NCBI GenBank assembly: GCA_043228905.1
Contig: JBHGNT010000010.1
Location: forward strand, 17,236,001 to 17,300,000
Direction: 5' to 3'
Length of the DNA: 64,000 nucleotides
DNA from: Azolla caroliniana
Lineage: Eukaryota > Polypodiophyta
Both the position numbers and the translations under genes were made by a program. The stretch's first letter is position 1. Each line of letters begins with the position of its first letter. This document shows, in pieces, positions 57,701 to 64,000 of this stretch. The notes under the pieces were generated by a model. The model did no database searches, was not told where the DNA came from, and saw only the letters and a list, made by a program, of their open reading frames with translations.

Positions 57701-60700
57701 ATGCCGACATTTCCTTTCTTCTTTAAGCGGAATAAGGACTCGAAGAAGAAAACAAATAGTGCTAAACTTGAAGATTCATCCCTAAGCAGCAATGACAGGT
57801 CAAACCAGAAGACTGAGCGTGTCAATTCATCTCTACATGGCTCCCCGAGATTAGAAGGGTTTGGAAACAATAGGGTTTCAAGGTACCCAGACAATGAGGA
57901 TAATTTCAATGTATGGCGAAACTCTGATCATTCTGTTAAGGTAAACTCTGGAATACCATGGATCTCTCAATCACCATGTGCTTCAAATACAGTTTCGAGA
58001 ACCCCAAGTAATCTTGATACATTTTTGCCTTTACCACTCCCTCCCGTCGATAAGAAGTCATTGGTGCAGCGTAATGAAAAACAGCATTTTCCACTTCCTT
58101 CCTCACGGTCACGCCCTATGGAGAACAGGAATCCTGAAGGTGGTGCATCGGGGTACCTTACAGATTCTGCTTCGAGTGATTGCTCATCAGAAAGTGGTGG
58201 CCATGAGTTTCCTTCTTCTTCTTACAGGAGGGTGTTTTCAGAAGTGGATGTGTTAAAGTCATACCACTCCGAGTAAGAGAACCTCCTATTCTTTCTGTTT
58301 TCATTTTTTAGTTTGTGTCAGTTTGTCAGATATTGTTAAGCCCTGAGCCAATTAGTGAAACGATGATCAAAGTTTTTTCCTTGTGCCAAAGGAACTTTTG
58401 CATATATGTTTTTGTTTTCGACAAAGCCATTGAACTTGTCAATTTTTTAATTGTCTTTGCTGAAAGTTGAACCGTTTTATCTAATTTTTTTTGTTACATA
58501 GAGAGTCCCAAAGGTTTCCAGCACATGTTTCCATGCAATCTACATTGTCTCCAAGAGTTGATGGGGGGAGCCCTGTTTCAGCTGCTGCTTCACAAAGGGT
58601 AGCATTCAGAAATGGACAAGTGGATGGCCGTGGACTGCACATTCACATACATGTGAATGGTAGTGCTTCAAACAGCACTTTCTCAAGTCCAGTTCTAAGT
58701 CCACAAAAGATGGGCCCTTCAGAACAACAACCATGGCCTTGGAATCCTACTACTAGTCATTTACAACAAGCCTCTAGTCCTGCATCAGGTCATAATTCTG
58801 GTCATAATTCAATTTCAAGTGATTTCCCGATGCAACAAAGAAGACAAAGTTCAGATTTGAGTCCAATCTCACAAAGCCGAGCTGTCTCTCCTCGCCATCA
58901 TTTATCTAATGGAATGGGATATGATTCGTCATCATGGACAGACGCACATCCATTGCCCCGACCACCCACATCGGGTACAACTACTGCTTCTCCTTCAGCT
59001 CCTCTTTCACCCCGCTCTTCTCCAGCACCTCTCTGGAATTCAAGTGAGCAGGGAACCTCGGCCGGGAAATGGCAGAAGGGGCGTTTGTTAGGAAGTGGTT
59101 CTTTTGGCAAAGTCTACAAAGGAATCCATAGGTGATAGCTATGTTATAGTTGAGTTGGACAAGTAAGATGACTCATGCACAAAAGCTTAAGAAAACAATG
59201 TTAAAATTTTGACAGTGAAACTGGAGAATTTTGTGCCATAAAAGAAGTGGAGTCAATAGGAGATGACCCAAAGGCAAAAGAATCAGCCAAGCAACTAAAT
59301 CAGGTGATAATTGAGATTTTTTGAGGTATCTTTATAACAAAACATTGTTTATAACGCTTCTTTTTTGTAATAATATGGTGGTGGTCTTGATTGAGAATTT
59401 ATTTTCATGTTTGTAATGTCACTTACAGGAGATTATATTTTTGAGTTCTCTCCGCCATCCTAATATTGTACAATACAAAGGGAGTGAGATGGTAATAGTT
59501 TTTGGAATCTTTTTATTTTATTTATATAATTTTTAGCATGTTTTGTGGTATCCTTAAATGCTGTAAATTGCATCTCTTAGATAGGGAAAAGTCTGTATAT
59601 ATACTTGGAACTTGTTTCTGGAGGGTCAATATACAAACTCTACCAAGAATTCAAGAAATTTGAAGAGCCAGTTATACGACGCTACACTCGTCAGATTCTG
59701 CAAGGACTTCAGTTTCTGCACAGCATGAACACAGTTCATAGGTAAGTAGTTTTAACTTATATCAGATACGATGTAACCATGTATGCTGACTTGTAATCTT
59801 TTGTGTATCGTCTATTTACAAGTATTTTGAATAGTTGAATATCATACATTGTGATCCATCTATCTCTATGTGTTTCTGGAATTGACCACATCCTTGTCTT
59901 AAATAGGGATATCAAGGGGGCAAATATTCTTGTGGACCAAGAGGGAACAGTAAAATTGGCAGACTTTGGCATGGCTAAACATGTAAATGTCTTCTTGATG
60001 ATGTTATTCTTAAACATTATGAAAATTGATAGCATCGATGATGTACAGAAGACTTCTGAATGATAAATGCATACATTATTGCATACATGATAAAAATTGA
60101 TAGCATCGATGATGATGAGTTAAATAATAGTATGGAACTTAGGTTATTCAATGGTTATGCAATTTATATCAGAGTTTCATTTGGCCATGACATCTTGTCT
60201 GGACTGTTCGCAGATAAAAGATCGGGGAACCCCGTTATCTTTCAAGGGGAGTCCTTATTGGATGGCTCCAGAGGTATGCTAATATCTGAATATTCAATAA
60301 TTATCTGTTTTATGAAATCATTCATAATAGTTCCCTTTATATTTATATTCTATTCTGTCTTATGATGCTTTAAGTATGCTGTTTGTGTTCACACAATCCA
60401 TTAGGTTCATTATTTCTTTGTATTGAAACAATCTCTCACATACCTTAGGTTTTGTTTGCTAAGTGCTTTGAAAATTTTCACGCTGTTTTTCGTCTATTTT
60501 TGAAAGATATTTATGCAAATTGATAAACTGAGTTCTGGCTGTGGAAATGTCTATAACTGCTGGCTGTGCAGCTAAGATCTTTGAAGACATAGCTGGAGCA
60601 GGCATGGTCATTATAGACGTGACAACTAATAGAATATAATGGTACCACTGGGTGAACATTTTTGCTTTTCATCAGAAATGTATACATCAAGAGGGCCTGG

Positions 60701-63700
60701 AAAAAATGAAGCAAGAAAGAAGTTTGAAGATCATGTATGAAGGAACTTGACAAATAAGCAACTTATCAAGCTTAGGTGACAATTATCGAGACAGATCAAA
60801 TAATTATTGGAGTGTGTCATCTCAAGTACACAGACAGCTTCGCAACAACTGCAAGTGTAGTTGATGAAAAGAGCAACATAATGGAACATCAATTTACCAC
60901 AATAATCTATCTGAATCATGAAATCGTAGACTTTTGACTCTGAACCTTCTCTGATTTATTTCGAGCAGTGTCAAACACTTGGAATCATTGTTGCCAAGGC
61001 CGCTCATATGGCCATGCGTATCATTTAATGCAATCCAGCCAAAGATTTGCTTTCTAAGGTACTAGAATACTCAATGAAGAAAGAGACCCGGTTATTCTCT
61101 AAATCTGACTTGGAACCAATATATACCAGTAAGAACTTCTGTTTGAATAATTTGACTTTAGTCAATTGTTGTACCAGTTGAGTATTGTGTCTTATACTTT
61201 TCTCAACTGTCTTAGCCTCAAATCCCCAGTTCAATAGTCTTAACTCCAATACATTGCTCTTTACACGCATGGCTAAAACTGAAGCAAATACTCTGAAATA
61301 GGAACACACAAGTTTTTGACCATCATATGCCTCAAAAGGTTTCTTCTTATGCAAGATTTAGGTGGTGGCCTATTCTGGATATACATTATTGTGCAACATG
61401 CACCTGATGAAGATATTTGTGTGAGGGGTGTAATCATGTATGCTCCAACATAGCTAGCTCATCATGTCCACATAGTGCCGACATTCTTTCTCTAGTAAGG
61501 AGAGCCGCTCTAGAGGCATATACTCCAACATTGTAGTGCGAAAGAGAATTACATTGGTATGTGTGGGTGTCAATCAGGAGATTTATGAGATGATCGATGA
61601 AGATATATTCTTAACTTAGAAGCATACATAGAATAACCTTAAGCAAAATAGATGAAAAGTAAATGGAATTGTTGTATATTATTTAGATTGAAGTTACGCC
61701 CCCCCCCTCCTCTTAATAACCCACATTTATGGGTTTATGTACGGCTAGCCATTGTGGGATTGGTGGGCACATGGTGCAACCTGGCACTTATGTCTTTGCA
61801 AAGATCATATAGACCAGATTTGATGTATCTGCACATGGCTTTCCTATGAAACCTTTTATATATCCCAAGGCTCTACCTACTCAAACCCAAGGCAACTGAA
61901 GTGGCACAAGGTTCAGACAATGGAGAGAGAGGAGGAGGAGATCTCCATTCATTTCTACTACTGTTGCCACTGCTCCTGATGGCCATGTTAGGACTAGCCT
62001 CTTAGGGCAGGGTAGGTTGGGGCTAGAGCAGTGGCTCCATTCTCCATGATGCAGCCTTTTGATTGGCGTGAATCAAATGCCATTCTCATGGATGTGATCA
62101 GTTGGATACCATCTGAGGCTGCATCCATGAAATTAGTAGTCAGAATTTTCTTCTTACCTGACTGTTTGCCTCAAGGACGTCAGAAACAAAAAAATGTTTG
62201 GTACTGTCCAATGATAGTGTTACAATTCTGTATACAGGAGGTTCAACTGTATTTATTTCAGCCTAAGTGTATGCCATTGACTTTTAATTGAAGGTATGTA
62301 GTACAGAGCAAGTTCTTATTGCTTTTATCCAACTCATCTTTCTACTTAACCAATTTTCTAAAGATTCTCTTGATTTTCTTTAGATGTGCATAAAACTTCT
62401 TAGATGCATTATTTAAAATGTGTCACTCTCATCATATATCTAAGGATAGTATACGGATTTGTCTTAATATATGTTTGATTTACTTGAATTCTCCTGTTTG
62501 TGCTGATGCTTCAGTGCTGGGAATTATTACAGGTAATCATGCAGAAAAACACAGGGTATGAATATGCAGTTGACATTTGGAGTCTGGGATGTACTGTTAT
62601 TGAGATGGTGACTGGAAAACCTCCATGGAGTGAATATGAAGGGGTAAGTGATATTTTAATGTGGAAATCATCTGCAGTTGAGTGTTGCCATATACATCTA
62701 CTAAGCTTTTTACCTGCTTTCTTGTATCATTTCCAGTCTGCAACTGTTATTAGACTGTCTTAATATCTCTTTGCACTATTTTTTTGTTATATCTATCTAT
62801 CTATATTGTTATTGTACTATTTTGTATACTGTTGTTTGGTTGCTCAGAGAATCGTTTATAGTAGTAGCACTGTCACAAGAGGTAAAATGCATGTGTAAAA
62901 CTGTTGTATTGATTTATTTGTTCCTAATTGATTCAGGTTGCAGCCATGTTTAAGGTTACAAGGGCAGAGACCCCTCCAATACCTGATGGCATCTCCCCTG
63001 AAGGTCAATCCTTTATAAGACTTTGCTTGCAAAAGAATCCTGCGGACCGACCTTCTGCAGCTGCATTGCTTGAACATCCCTTTGTTCAGATCGCAAATGA
63101 TGTTGTTGAGTGCATACATGCAATGGTCACTCCGGATTCCCAAGTAAGTCTTTTATTGTCTCAACATATCCTTTTCAAGGTGTCCAAAAAGTCCTAATAG
63201 GATTATAATATGTAAATGAACCCATAAGTTCATGGGAACTGATCCAAGAAGGCATGTGTTCGCATGCAAAAGCACTATGTACATCTACATAAAAAATGCC
63301 ACATTTAGGCATAGCATGTCAAACATTTAAGATGTTTGAGGCAAGGACACAAAGGAACGTGATCACTACGGGATTGATCATTGCCCAGTGCGTCGTCAGC
63401 CCGATGATTCAACCACATGATGATGTTCCTACATGTTTTTATTCGATATATAGATTTTAGACCTCCACTTTGGGGGACATGTAGTGTTGATGCAAATATA
63501 ATCAATTAAATACAAATGTCCATACCTTCCTTTTCATATCTACTCCTACTTCAAGGCTTACATGCATGTGCACATAAAGCACAATAATTCTCTATGTATA
63601 TTGCTTCAAAAAATGACTCTATCCCTTTTGGTGTTCTAACTTCGCACTGATATGGAACAGGATGTAGGAGAAAGGAGCATGCTGTATGAAACAGAGGGTA

Positions 63701-64000
63701 GCTCAAAAGGATCCAGAAGGAATATCAGTCATGGACCATGGAATGCAAGGTAATCAAGCTGTTTCTGTTATGTTTCTATAAAAGATCTAGAAGTATCAAA
63801 TTCGAGTGCATAAATATAATGATACTTTTTTATTAACTAACTTGTGCAGTGATTCATCCTACACTGCTACTCGATCTGGAATGTTCCCATCCATTAGTGC
63901 CCCTGTTTCACCAAAATCCTCAAATCAGCCTTTTGGGGGTTTACTATCTGGTTTTGCAACACCTCCAATAGGTGGTTTAGGGTTTGATTTATCAAGTGGC
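57701..64000 (+). CDS. YODA/MAPKKK3-like MAP kinase kinase kinase, 3' end outside the window
   Basis: Eleven coding exons are visible: 57701-58272, 58502-59131, 59216-59303, 59429-59491, 59581-59741, 59907-59982, 60214-60273, 62533-62643, 62937-63143, 63661-63749 and 63850 onward. All junctions are GT-AG and in phase, giving 736 residues so far. Residues 1 to about 375 are Ser/Pro-rich and basic, with the SGHNSGHNS segment known from YODA relatives. The kinase domain (about 378-643) has a GSGSFGKVY loop, CAIKEV (Lys near 410), HRDIKGAN split by an intron, ADFGMAKH, an activation loop ending SPYWMAPE, and DIWSLGCT. Family members phosphorylate MKK4/5-type kinases in stomatal, embryo and immune signalling; that role is inferred. 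Intron 7 is about 2.26 kb. No lesion was found. Confidence 0.93.

Noticed and set aside
59211-59303. A one-base frameshift in kinase exon 3
   Set aside because: A first reading of the acceptor region seemed one base short. Recounting gave an 88-base exon starting at 59216, in phase with both neighbours.
60060-60365. Separate small ORF within the kinase gene (60060-60365)
   Set aside because: It reads through intron 6, exon 7 and intron 7 in a different phase. Only 60214-60273, in the kinase frame, is coding.

Overview
This is nuclear DNA from a land plant. The genes have introns with GT-AG borders, and there is a plant-type PLS-class pentatricopeptide-repeat (PPR) relic. The two intact genes are a plant mitochondrial ribosomal protein and a YODA-type MAPKKK. 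Most of the rest is Ty1/copia, Ty3/gypsy and LINE debris. The PPR style, long introns and repeat load would suit a fern or another non-seed vascular plant, but that is inference; no gene here fixes the species.

Layout. (1) 0.2-3.0 kb: an old LINE with an RTE/jockey-like reverse transcriptase, interrupted by a retroposed PPR fragment flanked by a 12-bp target-site duplication (TSD). (2) 4.6-8.4 kb: two 5'-truncated LINE 3' ends in little else that can be recognised. (3) 10.0-29.5 kb: a nested stack. An old minus-strand copia element (copia A) was split in its integrase by a younger copia (11648-16018) and in its gag zinc knuckle by a LINE. That LINE was in turn split by a 10-kb gypsy element (18052-28136) with 460-bp LTRs and the TSD ACCTC. 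(4) 29.5-31.4 kb: a plus-strand copia relic (copia B) with an AT-rich insert. (5) 31.4-34.6 kb: noncoding, with a threefold degenerate repeat. (6) 34.6-37.9 kb, minus strand: an apparently intact three-exon gene for mitochondrial ribosomal protein uL29m (MRP-L47), with a compound microsatellite just upstream. (7) 38.8-48.6 kb: copia C (5' LTR, gag, protease), a copia RNase H scrap (copia D), a second copy of the younger copia family lacking its 3' LTR, and a gypsy relic. (8) 49.3-52.9 kb: a LINE carrying a tRNA-derived SINE with its own TSD. (9) 53-57.5 kb: intergenic. (10) 57.7-64.0 kb, plus strand: a YODA/MAPKKK3-like kinase gene with eleven visible coding exons that runs off the window.

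The two living genes are unrelated: one serves mitochondrial translation, the other a MAP-kinase cascade in signalling and development. No operon-like or cooperative gene system is visible. The most unusual content lies in the mobile elements: the LINE-tailed PPR retrocopy, the extra coiled-coil ORF of the gypsy element, the SINE, and a 3'-end motif shared by several LINE copies. Exon and element borders were read by eye and may be off by a base or two.
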